Source of the DNA: JAGWRA01 sp035534615
GTDB lineage: Bacteria; Acidobacteriota; Vicinamibacteria; Vicinamibacterales; CAVVIG01
Assembly: GCA_035534615.1 (NCBI GenBank)
Contig: DATLRO010000001.1
Span: 1 to 64,000, forward strand
Reading direction: 5' to 3'
DNA length: 64,000 nucleotides
The first letter of the stretch is position 1. Every line of letters begins with the position of its first letter. Both the position numbers and the translations under genes were made by a program. Below are positions 47,256 through 59,462 of the stretch, in pieces. The notes beneath the pieces are model-generated. The model searched no databases, was not told the DNA's origin, and saw only the letters and a list, made by a program, of their open reading frames with translations.

Positions 47256-48047
47256 ATGGGACTCGAACGCGCAATCCGGTCGGCGGCCCTTGCCGCCGCG
47301 CTGAGCGCCGCGCTGGTGTCGGCCGCCTGCGACGCGCCCTTCAACCTGCTGTTCGCGCGGGCCAGCGACACCTGGACCCGCAGCTATCCCCTGACCGCCG
47401 GCGGCGACGTCGCCATCACCAACGCCAACGGGCCGATCGACATCCGGGGGGGCGACGCCGACAAGGTCGAGATCCGGGCGGACCGGACGGTGCGGGCGTC
47501 GACCGATCGGGAGGCGAAGCGCACGCTGGCCGGCCTGAAGATGACCGAAGATGTCGGGCCGTCGCAGATCCGGATTGACGCGGCCGCCGGGCTGCCCTCC
47601 GGCGTCAGCGTCGAGATCGCGTATCACGTGACGGTGCCGAAGGGGGCCGCGGTCGACCTGATCGTGTCCAACGGCGCCGTGAGCGTGACCGGCCTCAACG
47701 GCACCGTCCGGGTCCGGACGACGAACGGCCAGATCACGGGGCGGCGCCTGGCCGGCGGCGTCACGGCCGACACGACCAACGGCGCGATCCACATGGCGTT
47801 CAGTCAGGTCGGCTCCGGCGCGATCACGCTCCACACCGTCAACGGGGCGATCGACGTGTCCCTGCCGCCGGCGAGCAAGGTGGACGTGTCGGCCCACTGC
47901 AACAACGGGAGCGTCAGCGTGTCCGGTCTGCCGATGGAGCGCGACGTCGAGGCGCCGCGGCGGCTCGAGGGACGGCTGAATGGCGGCGGCACCCGCGTCG
48001 CCCTGCGGACGGTGAACGGCGGCATCCAGGTGAGCGCGGGCTCCTGA
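47256..48047 (+). CDS. DUF4097-type putative adhesin, exported
   Basis: This 263-residue exported protein has a signal peptide ending near LVSAAC, so it may be a lipoprotein, though the lipobox is weak. The rest is a repetitive beta-helix-like fold. Near-repeats of about 20 residues share the motif TNGxI or SNGAV, for example DLIVSNGAVSVTGLNG, RVRTTNGQITGRRLAGG and LHTVNGAIDVSLPP. This is typical of DUF4097 proteins, whose function is unproven despite the adhesin label. ATG 47256 follows GAGGAGG at a slightly long distance. It lies between smc and an M48 protease. Confidence 0.8.
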   Translation: MGLERAIRSAALAAALSAALVSAACDAPFNLLFARASDTWTRSYPLTAGGDVAITNANGPIDIRGGDADKVEIRADRTVRASTDREAKRTLAGLKMTEDVGPSQIRIDAAAGLPSGVSVEIAYHVTVPKGAAVDLIVSNGAVSVTGLNGTVRVRTTNGQITGRRLAGGVTADTTNGAIHMAFSQVGSGAITLHTVNGAIDVSLPPASKVDVSAHCNNGSVSVSGLPMERDVEAPRRLEGRLNGGGTRVALRTVNGGIQVSAGS

Positions 48048-48083
48048 CTGCCGGCCGGCCGCCCGCGCGGTCGACCACCATCG

Positions 48084-49202
48084 ATGAACGAGGACAAGGC
48101 CACCCGCTACCACCGGCTGAAGCGCCGCGTCAGCCTGCTGTCGCTCGCCTGGAGCACGCTGCTGCTCGTGGGACTGCTGCTGACCGGCGCGAGCGCCGCG
48201 CTTCGGGAGGCGGCCCGCGCGATCGCGCCGCCGGGAGCGCTCGCCCCCGGCATCGAGATCGCCGCGTACGTCGTCGCGCTGTTCCTGTTCAACGAGGCCG
48301 GGACGCTGCCGCTGGCGTTCTATGGCGGCCACGTGCTGGAGCACCGGTACGGGCTGTCGCGCGAATCGCTCAGGCGGTGGACGGCCGATCAGGCCAAAGC
48401 GGGCGCCATCGGCCTGGTGCTGGCGGTGGGGGCCGCCGAGGTCGTCTACGGCGCGCTGCACCTCTGGCCCGACCGGTGGTGGATCGCCGCCGGTCTCGCC
48501 TTCGCCGCGGTGATCGTGGTCCTGGCGAATCTGGCGCCGGTGCTGCTCCTCCCGCTGTTCTACCGGTTCCGGCCGCTGGAGCGCGAGGCGCTCCGCCAGC
48601 GGCTGCTGGCGCTCGCCGGCCGCGCGGGCACGCGGGTCGTCGGGGTCTACGAATGGAGCCTCGGCGAGCGCACCCGGCGGGCGAATGCCGCGCTCACCGG
48701 GCTGGGCCGGACCCGCCGCATCCTGGTGTCCGACACGCTGCTCGCCGAGTATTCCGACGACGAAATCGAGGTGATCCTCGCGCACGAGCTGGCGCACCAC
48801 GTGCACGCCGACATCTGGAAGGGGATCGCCTTCGAGTCGGTGCTGATCCTCGCCGGGTTCGATCTGGCGCACGTCGCGCTGCGCGCGCTCGCGCCGGCCC
48901 TGGGGCTGCAGGGGCCGGCCGACATTGCCGGCCTGCCGCTGCTCCTGCTGGCGGCCGGCGGTCTGGGCCTGCTGCTGGTGCCGGCCGCCAACGCGCTGTC
49001 GCGGCGTCACGAGCGGCAGGCCGACCGCTACGCCCTCGAGCTCACCGGGAACCGGGCGGCGTTCGTGTCGGCGATGCGCCGGCTGGCGACACAGAACCTC
49101 GCGGAAGACGCCCCTTCCGGACTGGTCCGCGCCCTCTTCTACACCCATCCCCCGATTCGCGAGCGGATCGCGATGGCGGAGGGAGGGAAGGGGAGCATGT
49201 GA
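48084..49202 (+). CDS. M48 family zinc metalloprotease, Ste24-like
   Basis: This 372-residue membrane protease has four to six helices and the zinc motif HELAH at 234-238. The third ligand, Glu310, lies in RRHERQADRYALEL. The region before the motif (RTRRANAALTGLGRTRRILVSDTLL) is characteristic of the CAAX-protease-1/Ste24 branch of M48. Bacterial relatives act in membrane protein quality control. It starts 36 bases after the DUF4097 gene. The following gap holds only short tandem repeats. Confidence 0.9.
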   Translation: MNEDKATRYHRLKRRVSLLSLAWSTLLLVGLLLTGASAALREAARAIAPPGALAPGIEIAAYVVALFLFNEAGTLPLAFYGGHVLEHRYGLSRESLRRWTADQAKAGAIGLVLAVGAAEVVYGALHLWPDRWWIAAGLAFAAVIVVLANLAPVLLLPLFYRFRPLEREALRQRLLALAGRAGTRVVGVYEWSLGERTRRANAALTGLGRTRRILVSDTLLAEYSDDEIEVILAHELAHHVHADIWKGIAFESVLILAGFDLAHVALRALAPALGLQGPADIAGLPLLLLAAGGLGLLLVPAANALSRRHERQADRYALELTGNRAAFVSAMRRLATQNLAEDAPSGLVRALFYTHPPIRERIAMAEGGKGSM

Positions 49203-49211
49203 CGGCGAGAG

Positions 49212-49287
49212 GGTTCCAGGGGTTCTGCAGGTTCCCGCAGTTCCGCAGGTTCTCAGATGCCGAGTTCCGTAGGTTCTGCGGGTTCGG
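49212..49287. repeat. Degenerate GGTTCYGCA tandem repeats
   Basis: About seven imperfect 8-10 base units, such as GGTTCCAGG, GGTTCTGCA, GTTCCGCA, GTTCCGTA and GGTTCTGCG, fill most of the space after the M48 gene. The unit is not coding and not palindromic. The rest of the gap to 49383 shows nothing recognisable. Confidence 0.65.
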
Positions 49288-49383
49288 ATTCCCCGGGTCT
49301 CCGGAGGTGCTGACCTGCAGGATTTCGGTGCCAGAGCCGGCGTTCAGCTTGCTGTCGCCGCGCGCGGAACCGGGAACCCTCGC

Positions 49384-49806
49384 CTACGGCCTCGCCTTGA
49401 CCACCAGCTCGCCCTGCATCTTGCGGCAGCCCTCGCTCATGGTCAGATTGCAGTAGTAAGTGAACGTCCCGGCCTTGTCGGCCTGGAACTCGAAGGTCAC
49501 GGGGTGGCCTGGGCTGACGCGCTTGGCGATCCGGTACGCGTCGATCGTGAAGCTGTGCGGAATGTCCTCGGACTTCAGGAGGACCCGGACGAGGTCCCCC
49601 TGGGTGACCTCGATGCGGCTCGGGTCGAAGGCGCACCGGCGCGCGATGATGGTGAAGCGGCGCTCCGCCGGCGCTTCGTCCTGCGCGGCGCGGGCGGTCC
49701 GGGTGACGGGATGGTTCGGGGCGGCGCGCGGGACCGTCAGGCCCGGCAGCAGCAGGAGGGCGAGCGCGAAACGGGCGGTGCCGGCCGTGCCACGAAGCAG
49801 TCGCAT
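49384..49806 (-). CDS. Exported cupredoxin-domain protein
   Basis: This 140-residue protein has an N-terminal signal sequence (about 1-29) and a single cupredoxin fold. The probable copper ligands are His84 (in DIPHSFTID), Cys119, Cys127 and Met130 (in YYCNLTMSEGCRKMQG). That is a two-cysteine set with no second histidine, unlike plastocyanin. The frame is open upstream into the pnp region, but ATG 49806 gives the signal peptide. It sits 60 bases downstream of pnp on the same strand. An electron-transfer role is the family expectation. Confidence 0.85.
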   Translation of the reverse strand: MRLLRGTAGTARFALALLLLPGLTVPRAAPNHPVTRTARAAQDEAPAERRFTIIARRCAFDPSRIEVTQGDLVRVLLKSEDIPHSFTIDAYRIAKRVSPGHPVTFEFQADKAGTFTYYCNLTMSEGCRKMQGELVVKARP

Positions 49807-49868
49807 CGGATCCTGCCTGGAGCGTAACGGACGGGTACGGCGGCGCCGGCCGCCGCACCCGTTGCGGG

Positions 49869-52061
<2,193 letters not shown>

Positions 52062-52275
52062 GACTCTTGTCTCGCTCCGGGGGACCACGGCCCCCGCCAG
52101 TTCGGGTGACGTGCGGAAAAAACGGCCCGCGGCAGGCTCCCTCCGGCGTCGAGCGGTCCCTGACGGGACCCGGGGGCCGGGGGAAGCGCGCAGTCGGTGT
52201 CCACGTGAGGGAAGGCGGCCCGGCACCGTCCCCGGGACGCCCCAGGCGGCCCGGCAGCGCCAGCAGCCGGATGGC

Positions 52276-52545
52276 CTATTTGCGGATGCCCAGCCGGCGG
52301 ATCAACTCCGCATACCGCTGAGCGTCCTTGCCCTTCAGATAGTCCAGCAGGCGCCGACGCTGACCCACCAGCACGAGCAGGCCGCGGCGGGAATGGTGAT
52401 CCTTCGCGTGCGTCTTGAAGTGCTCGGTCAGGTAGCCGATCCGCTCGCTCAGCAGGGCGACCTGCACTTCGGGCGAGCCGGTGTCACTGTCGTGCGTCTG
52501 ATAACTGCCGATGATCTCGGTCTTGCGATCTTTCGTGAGCCCCAC
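52276..52545 (-). CDS. rpsO: 30S ribosomal protein S15
   Basis: S15 binds the 16S central domain early in assembly. With GTG 52545 as start the product has exactly 89 residues, the family length, beginning MGLTKDRKTEIIGSY. It contains TGSPEVQVALLSERI and HHSRRGLLVLVGQRRRLLDYL. GGAGG lies about 8 bases before the GTG; upstream in-frame codons to 52596 add unrelated residues. It is followed by pnp after 214 bases, with a T6 run (52140-52135 on the reverse strand) in that gap but only a weak stem before it. Confidence 0.97.
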   Translation of the reverse strand: MGLTKDRKTEIIGSYQTHDSDTGSPEVQVALLSERIGYLTEHFKTHAKDHHSRRGLLVLVGQRRRLLDYLKGKDAQRYAELIRRLGIRK

Positions 52546-52644
52546 GCTGCGGTCCTCCACGAACGGCCCAGTCGACGAGCCGGGGACGCCCGGCACCAGG
52601 CCGCCGTTGTTGCTGACAGGACGACTTAGTCCAAAAGACTCAAT

Positions 52645-52674
52645 ATCTTACTTCAGAACGACGGACGGATGCAA
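52645..52674 (-). promoter_or_regulatory. Promoter candidate for rpsO-pnp
   Basis: On the reverse strand TTGCAT (52674-52669), an 18-base spacer, then TAAGAT (52650-52645), overlapping the truB end. It would give rpsO a leader of about 95 bases, separate from the upstream operon. Confidence 0.45.
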
Positions 52675-53538
52675 AAACCGGGAGTCGGACCGCGGCTCGG
52701 CCACGGCGATCAGATGGCCTGCTTCGTCCAGCAGCCGGATGAGGGGCGGCCATGGCAGCGCCGGCCACCGGACGAGGTCGCCAGGGTCCAGATCCTGACC
52801 GTGTTCCACTTTCCGGAGGCCCGGCGCCCGCACCACCGCCGCCGGCACGTTCGGCAGCAGCCGATCCAGGAGGATGAATCCCGCCGCCGCGGCCGGGCTG
52901 CCCAGCGCCTCCAGCGGCACCGCCGCGATCTCCTCGAAGTCGCCGCTCCGGGTCCGGCGCAGCGCGGCCAGGTGCCCGCCGACGCCGAGCCGGCGTCCCA
53001 GGTCGTGCGCCAGGGTCCGGACGTAGAAGCCGGCCGAACTGACCACCCTCAGCTCTGCCGTACAACCATCGAACGCCCGCAGCTCGAGCGCATGCACCGT
53101 CACCGGCACCGCCCTGGGCTCCACCGGCGTCTGCCGCCGGGCCAGGTCGTAGGCCCGGACGCCGCCGATTTTCTTCGCGGAATAGGGGGGAGGCTGCTGC
53201 AGGAGCAGGCCGCGGAAGCCGGCGAGCGCCTCCTCGAGCGCCTCCCGGGTGACCGGGCGCAGCTCGGCGGCGACGCCGGGCGCCGGTCGGCCGGCGGCGT
53301 CGTAGGTGTCGGTTGCCCAGCCGAACTGGACGCGCGCCACGTATTCCTTCTCCGCCGCGGTCAGAAAACGGGCGAGCCGCGTGGCGCGGCCGATGACGAG
53401 CGGCAGCACGCCGGTCGCCGTCGGATCGAGCGTGCCGGTGTGGCCGACGCGGGCGGCGCCGAGGATCCGGCGGGCGGCGGTGACGACGTCGTGCGACGTC
53501 GGGCCGGCCGGCTTGTCGATGATGAGGACGCCGTCCAT
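52648..53538 (-). CDS. truB: tRNA pseudouridine(55) synthase TruB
   Basis: TruB makes pseudouridine 55 in the T-loop of tRNAs. The 296-residue protein begins MDGVLIIDKPAGPTSHDVV and has the catalytic Asp38 in GHTGTLDPTATGVL. The PPPYSAKKIGGVRAYDLAR segment and the RTLAHDLG region are also present. The frame extends upstream to 53628, but ATG 53538 is the conserved start. It is part of the nusA-infB-rbfA-nrnA-truB-rpsO-pnp order common in bacteria. Confidence 0.97.
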   Translation of the reverse strand: MDGVLIIDKPAGPTSHDVVTAARRILGAARVGHTGTLDPTATGVLPLVIGRATRLARFLTAAEKEYVARVQFGWATDTYDAAGRPAPGVAAELRPVTREALEEALAGFRGLLLQQPPPYSAKKIGGVRAYDLARRQTPVEPRAVPVTVHALELRAFDGCTAELRVVSSAGFYVRTLAHDLGRRLGVGGHLAALRRTRSGDFEEIAAVPLEALGSPAAAAGFILLDRLLPNVPAAVVRAPGLRKVEHGQDLDPGDLVRWPALPWPPLIRLLDEAGHLIAVAEPRSDSRFLHPSVVLK

Positions 53539-53572
53539 GGGGTTGGTCCCGGGGTGCGGCCGCGAGCGGCGC

Positions 53573-54589
53573 TCAGCCGGCGATCGACGCACCGGGTTCC
53601 CCGCCGGCGGGGCCGGCGGCCCCGTCAATCGCCGCCGTGAGGCGTTCGACGAGCATCGCCTTCAGGCCGTCGAGCGCCATGGTGATGCTGCAGCCTGCCG
53701 CGTTCCGGTGCCCGCCGCCGCCGAACTGCTTCGCGACGGCGCTGACGTCGACCGGCCCCTTGGACCGGAAGCTGACGCGGAACGCGTCGCCCTCGAGGCG
53801 CTTCAGGAACGCCACCGCCACGATGTCCCGCACGGTGAGCGGCTGGTTGATCAGCCCTTCGGCATCGTCGGTCGTCGCGCCGGTGCGGCGCGTGAGCCCG
53901 GCGTCCATGTACAGCACCGCCAGGCGCCCGCCCGCGGCGATGTCCATGTCGTTGAGCACGGCGCCCAGCAGGCGCAGCCGGCCCATGGTGTTGCTGTCGT
54001 ACACGCAGCGTGCGACGAACACCGGGTCGACACCGGCCTCGAGCGCCTGGCGGCAGATGTCGAACGTCCGCGGCGAGATGTGCGAGAAGTGAAACGAGCC
54101 GGTGTCGGTCAGGATCGCCACGTAGAGGTGCGTGGCGATCTCGACGCTCAGCGGCACGTCGAGGGCGCGGACGAGGTCGAAGACCATCTCGCCGCAGGCG
54201 GCGGCCGTGCCGTCGAACCAGTTCAGCGCGCCGTAGCCGGTGTTGCCGGGGTGGTGGTCGATGTTGATGACGAAGAAGCGGTCGAGCCCGGCCACGCCGG
54301 TGCGGGCCAGGTCGCTGCATTCCATCACGATGACCGCCTCGGGGTCGCCGTCGATCGCGGACGCCTGCTCGATGGCGGTCACGCCGGGAAACGGTTCCAG
54401 CGTGGCGGGCGCCGGATCGGCGTTGACGACGCGGACCTCCTTGCCGAGCGCGCGCAGCGCGGCCGCCATGGCGAGCTCGGAACCGATCGCGTCACCGTCG
54501 GGGCGGGCGTGCGAGGTGACGACGAAGCGCTGCCGCTGCCGGATGGCGTCGCGGATGCGGAGGAGGGGCGGATGCGGGTCAGTCGTCAT
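53573..54589 (-). CDS. DHH/DHHA1 phosphoesterase, NrnA-like
   Basis: This 338-residue enzyme of the DHH superfamily is expected to degrade nanoRNA and possibly dephosphorylate pAp. It has SHARPDGDAIGSE (26-38), the name-giving DHH at 111-113 in NIDHHPGN, and the DHHA1 motif GGGGHRNAAGCS. A c-di-NMP phosphodiesterase activity is also known for relatives. Its start overlaps the rbfA stop by 11 bases. It sits between rbfA and truB, the usual place for nrnA. Confidence 0.92.
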   Translation of the reverse strand: MTTDPHPPLLRIRDAIRQRQRFVVTSHARPDGDAIGSELAMAAALRALGKEVRVVNADPAPATLEPFPGVTAIEQASAIDGDPEAVIVMECSDLARTGVAGLDRFFVINIDHHPGNTGYGALNWFDGTAAACGEMVFDLVRALDVPLSVEIATHLYVAILTDTGSFHFSHISPRTFDICRQALEAGVDPVFVARCVYDSNTMGRLRLLGAVLNDMDIAAGGRLAVLYMDAGLTRRTGATTDDAEGLINQPLTVRDIVAVAFLKRLEGDAFRVSFRSKGPVDVSAVAKQFGGGGHRNAAGCSITMALDGLKAMLVERLTAAIDGAAGPAGGEPGASIAG

Positions 54590-54965
54590 GATCCTCGTCG
54601 ACGGCCGGCGCAGGTGCCTCGGCGTCGTGGATCTCCTGCAGGAGCCGCTCGATGCGGTCCTGCTGCGCGATCGATTCGTCGAAGATGAAGTGGAGCTCCG
54701 GGACGCGCTTCAGGCGGACCCGGGCGCCGATCCGGCGGCGGAGGAACGGCGCGGTGCGCTCGAGCGCGCGCTGGGTGTTCTTCCGGGCGGCGGCGTCGCC
54801 GAGGGTCGTGTAGAAGACGCGGGCCTGCTGGAGGTCGGGGGTCACCTGGACGCGGGTCAGCGTCAGGAACCCGACGCCCGGGTCGTGGACCTCGCGCATC
54901 AGCAGATCGCTCAGTTCCGCCCGGAGCTGATCGCCGATGCGATCGGGGCGTGATCCCTGGGACAT
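54579..54965 (-). CDS. rbfA: Ribosome-binding factor A
   Basis: RbfA binds the 30S subunit and assists 16S 5'-end maturation. The 128-residue protein has RIGDQLRAELSDLLMREVHDP, VQVTPDLQQARVFYTTL and RVPELHFIFDESI, all characteristic of the KH-like RbfA fold, plus an acidic tail ending DEDHDD. It lies between the DUF503 gene and nrnA, overlapping the latter. Confidence 0.95.
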   Translation of the reverse strand: MSQGSRPDRIGDQLRAELSDLLMREVHDPGVGFLTLTRVQVTPDLQQARVFYTTLGDAAARKNTQRALERTAPFLRRRIGARVRLKRVPELHFIFDESIAQQDRIERLLQEIHDAEAPAPAVDEDHDD

Positions 54966-55004
54966 GCGGTCTGACCTCGGTGGAGATGGCGCCGGCGGGC
55001 CGGC

Positions 55005-55286
55005 CTACGCGAGAAACTCGACCTGCGTCCGGGCGATGAGCCCGGGCTCGTAGCGCTCGATCTCGTCGACGACCGCCGCCAGCTCGCGGTCGACCTGCGT
55101 CCGGCTGTGGCTGACGGTCACCACGCCGAGCGCGGCGCGCTGCCAGAGATCCTGGTAGTCGACCTCCGCCACCGCGACGTTGAACTTCCGGAGGCGGCCC
55201 TTGACGCCCTGCACCACCATCCGCTTCTCCTTCAGCGACCGGGCGGCGGGGAGGTGGAGTTCGATCGAGAGCAGTCCGACGACCAT
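55005..55286 (-). CDS. DUF503 family protein (YlxP-like)
   Basis: This 93-residue protein starts MVVGLLSIELHLPAARSLKEKR and continues MVVQGVKGRLRKFNVAVAEVD, the DUF503 signature. Members are almost always encoded between infB and rbfA, as here, and are suspected to act in ribosome or RNA metabolism. The exact role is not established. It begins 18 bases after infB. Confidence 0.9.
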   Translation of the reverse strand: MVVGLLSIELHLPAARSLKEKRMVVQGVKGRLRKFNVAVAEVDYQDLWQRAALGVVTVSHSRTQVDRELAAVVDEIERYEPGLIARTQVEFLA

Positions 55287-55304
55287 CCTGCGATCCGCCG
55301 GCCG

Positions 55305-58094
55305 TCAGACCGTGGCCGCGACCCGCTCGACGGCGAAGGCCTCGATGATGTCGCCGACCTTCACGTCGTTGAAGCGCTCCAGGCCGATGCCGCATTCGAA
55401 CCCGGCCTTGACCTCGCTGACGTCGTCCTTGAAGCGGCGCAGCGACGCGATCTTCCCCTCGTGGACGACGACGTTGTCGCGCAGCAGCCGCACGTGGGTG
55501 TCGCCGCCGCGGCCGATCCGCCCGTCGGTCACCATGCAGCCGGCGATGACGCCGACCTTGGGCACCTTGAAGATGTCGCGCACTTCGGCCGCGCCGAGCC
55601 GCACTTCCTTCAGGGTCGGCTCGAGCAGGCCGGTCATCGCCTTCTTCATCTCCTCGGTCACGTTGTAGATGACCGAGTGCAGGCGGATGTCCACCTTCTC
55701 GCGGTCGGCGACGTCGGCGGCGTTCCGATCCGGACGCACGTTGAACCCGATGACGATCGCGTTCGAGGCGGAGGCCAGCAGCACGTCCGACTCGTTGATG
55801 GCGCCGACGCCGGCGTGGATGATCCGCAGCTTCACCCGTTCGTCCGACAGCTTGGTCAGCGTGTCCGCCAGCACCTCCGCCGACCCCTGCACGTCGGCCT
55901 TGATGATGATCGGCAGCTCCTTCATCCCGCCTTCGGCGATCTGCTGCTGCAGCGACTCCAGGGTGAGCCGGCCGCCCTTCGCGCCGAGCGCCCGCTCCTT
56001 CGCCTGCGTCTGCCGGAACGTGGCGATCTGCCGCGCCTTCTGCGCGTCGGCCAGCGCCTGGAACGCGTCGCCCGGCTGCGGCAGCCCCGTCAGGCCGAGT
56101 ACTTCCACCGGCGTCGACGGCTCGGCCAGCTTGACGTGCCGGCCGCGGTCGTCGATGAGCGCCCGGACGCGGCCGACGACGGGGCCGGCGATGAACGTGT
56201 CCCCGACCCGCAGCGTGCCGTCCTGCACGAGGATCGTGGCCACCGGGCCGCGCCCGCGGTCGAGCTTCGCTTCCAGCACCGTGCCGGACGCGTTCCGCTT
56301 CGGGTTGGCCTTCAGCTCGCCGATGTCGCTGACCAGCAGGATCATCTCGAGCAGCAGGTCCAGGTTCTGGCGCTTCTTGGCCGAGACGTCCACCACCACG
56401 GTCTGGCCGCCCCATTCCTCCGGCATCAGGCCCAGATCGGACAGCTCGCGCTTCACCCGCTCGGGGTTGGCGTCCGGCTTGTCGATCTTGTTGACCGCGA
56501 CGACGATCGGCACGTTGGCCGCCCGGGCGTGGTCGATCGCCTCCCGCGTCTGCGGCATGACCCCGTCGTCGGCCGCGACCACGAGCACCACGACGTCGGT
56601 CACCTTCGCGCCGCGCGCGCGCATCAGCGTGAACGCCTCATGGCCCGGCGTGTCGAGGAATACCACGTTGCGCTTGTTCACCTGCACGTGGTACGCGCCG
56701 ATGTGCTGGGTGATGCCGCCCGCCTCGCGCTCGGCCACCCGCGTCTCGCGGATCGCGTCGAGCAGCGTCGTCTTGCCGTGGTCGACATGGCCCATGACCG
56801 TGACAACCGGCGCCCGCGGCACGAGGTCGGCCGGATTGGCCTCTTCGGTGTCGGCCTGCAGCAGCTCCTGCTCGAAGCTGCGCATCTCGACCGTGGCGCC
56901 GAACTCGCGCGCCACCGACGTGGCGGTCTCTTCGTCCACGGTCGAATTGATCGTCATCATCAGGTGCCGATCGAGCAGCTTCTTGAGCACGTCCTTCACG
57001 CGGACGTCGAGCTTGTCGGCCAGATCCTTGACCGTCATCCCTTCGGCCAGCGTGATGGCCTTCGTGATCGGCGGGGGCGCGATGGCCGGCGTCGGCGCCG
57101 ACGGCATTCGCGCCGCCGGCCGCGAGCCTCCCGGGCGCCGGGGGGCCGAGGGGCGTCCGAACGGCGGCCGGGCGCCCGGGCGGGCCGGGCCGACCGCGGG
57201 CCGGGCCGGCCCGGCCGGCTGCGTGCGCACCGGCTGCGACGGCAGCGGGCGCGGGCCTCCGGGCGGCGGCTGCTGGTACGACGGATAGGCCGGCCGCGGC
57301 GGCGCGGGCCGGGCCGGGGCGCCGGGCGCGCCAGCCGGCGCCCCCGGGGCGGCCGGACGGGCCTGACGGCCCGCAGGGACCGCAGGAACCGCGGGCCGCG
57401 GCAGCGGCGGTCGGGCGGCCGGGGCCGTGAGCCGCGGCGTCAGCGGCGCCGCCGGCTTCCGCCCGGCTTCTTCGACGCGCAGCCGGAGTTGCGGTGGCAC
57501 GAGCCGGCCCGCGCGAGTCGCGGCTGCCGGCGGGACCGCCGATTCCGGCGCCTCGCCTGGCTCCTCGATGGCGATCGCTTCGCTGGCGACCGGCTCCTCG
57601 ACTTCTTCCGCCTCGGGCTCGACCGCCGGTTCCGGCATGGCGGCCTGTTCGGTCGGCGTCGCCGCGACGGCCGGCTCCTCGATCGGCAGCTCCGGGGCGG
57701 CCGGGGCTTCGAACATCTCGACGGCGACCGGCGCTTCGGCGGCCGGCATCGCTTCCTCCACGGCCGGCGCGGCGTGCGCCACCTTGGCGGTCTTCACCAG
57801 ACGCGGGGGCGGCAGGGTGTGAACGATCGCGGGCTTGGCGGCCTCGACGGTCTTCTTGCTGACGGGGCCCCGCTTGCCCTTGACGGCCGGGGCCTCCGCG
57901 AAGATGTCGCCGGTGGGCAGCGTGATGTTCCGCTGCCGGGCCAGACGGTCGACGAACTGGCGTGCGACGACCTCCTCGATCGTGCTCGACGCGCTCTTGA
58001 CCTCGATGCCATGGTCACGCTTGAGCAGCGTGACCACTTCCTGACTGCTGGTGTTCAGCAGCTCCGCGACTTTGTAAATCCGAACTGTGGCCAA
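55305..58094 (-). CDS. infB: Translation initiation factor IF-2
   Basis: IF-2 is the GTPase that places initiator tRNA on the 30S subunit. The 929-residue protein has a first IF-2N domain (about 1-55, MATVRIYKVAELLNTSSQEV). A 280-residue Ala/Pro/Arg-rich disordered linker (about 60-340) follows, and then a second IF-2N-like domain (about 345-395). The G domain has GHVDHGKT at 435-442, DTPGHEAF and NKIDKPDA. Domains II to IV end at AVERVAATV. The linker is acidic near 110-185 and then basic and Pro-rich. It lies 74 bases after nusA, with no ylxR/rnpM or L7Ae-type gene between. Confidence 0.97.
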   Translation of the reverse strand: MATVRIYKVAELLNTSSQEVVTLLKRDHGIEVKSASSTIEEVVARQFVDRLARQRNITLPTGDIFAEAPAVKGKRGPVSKKTVEAAKPAIVHTLPPPRLVKTAKVAHAAPAVEEAMPAAEAPVAVEMFEAPAAPELPIEEPAVAATPTEQAAMPEPAVEPEAEEVEEPVASEAIAIEEPGEAPESAVPPAAATRAGRLVPPQLRLRVEEAGRKPAAPLTPRLTAPAARPPLPRPAVPAVPAGRQARPAAPGAPAGAPGAPARPAPPRPAYPSYQQPPPGGPRPLPSQPVRTQPAGPARPAVGPARPGARPPFGRPSAPRRPGGSRPAARMPSAPTPAIAPPPITKAITLAEGMTVKDLADKLDVRVKDVLKKLLDRHLMMTINSTVDEETATSVAREFGATVEMRSFEQELLQADTEEANPADLVPRAPVVTVMGHVDHGKTTLLDAIRETRVAEREAGGITQHIGAYHVQVNKRNVVFLDTPGHEAFTLMRARGAKVTDVVVLVVAADDGVMPQTREAIDHARAANVPIVVAVNKIDKPDANPERVKRELSDLGLMPEEWGGQTVVVDVSAKKRQNLDLLLEMILLVSDIGELKANPKRNASGTVLEAKLDRGRGPVATILVQDGTLRVGDTFIAGPVVGRVRALIDDRGRHVKLAEPSTPVEVLGLTGLPQPGDAFQALADAQKARQIATFRQTQAKERALGAKGGRLTLESLQQQIAEGGMKELPIIIKADVQGSAEVLADTLTKLSDERVKLRIIHAGVGAINESDVLLASASNAIVIGFNVRPDRNAADVADREKVDIRLHSVIYNVTEEMKKAMTGLLEPTLKEVRLGAAEVRDIFKVPKVGVIAGCMVTDGRIGRGGDTHVRLLRDNVVVHEGKIASLRRFKDDVSEVKAGFECGIGLERFNDVKVGDIIEAFAVERVAATV

Positions 58095-58168
58095 CGGTTC
58101 CCCCGACCTGCCTGTGCGCTCGTGAACGTGTCAGTGCGCGACCGTGCCGGATCATCCGGCGCCCGCGC

Positions 58169-59404
<1,236 letters not shown>

Positions 59405-59462
59405 GGCAAGACTTCCGCTGTGATCTCCGTCGCCCCACGCGCCCGCGCCGCCGGGCGCGCCG

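Noticed and set aside
43154..47371. A reverse-strand open frame of about 1,400 codons over smc
   Set aside because: It is antisense to a well-supported SMC coding frame, has a repetitive Arg/Leu/Gln-rich translation and no start signal; it is a GC-bias shadow.
52135..52140. T6 run between rpsO and pnp as an intrinsic terminator
   Set aside because: The stem preceding the T-run on the reverse strand is short and mismatched. rpsO-pnp read-through is usual, so it was not listed as a terminator.
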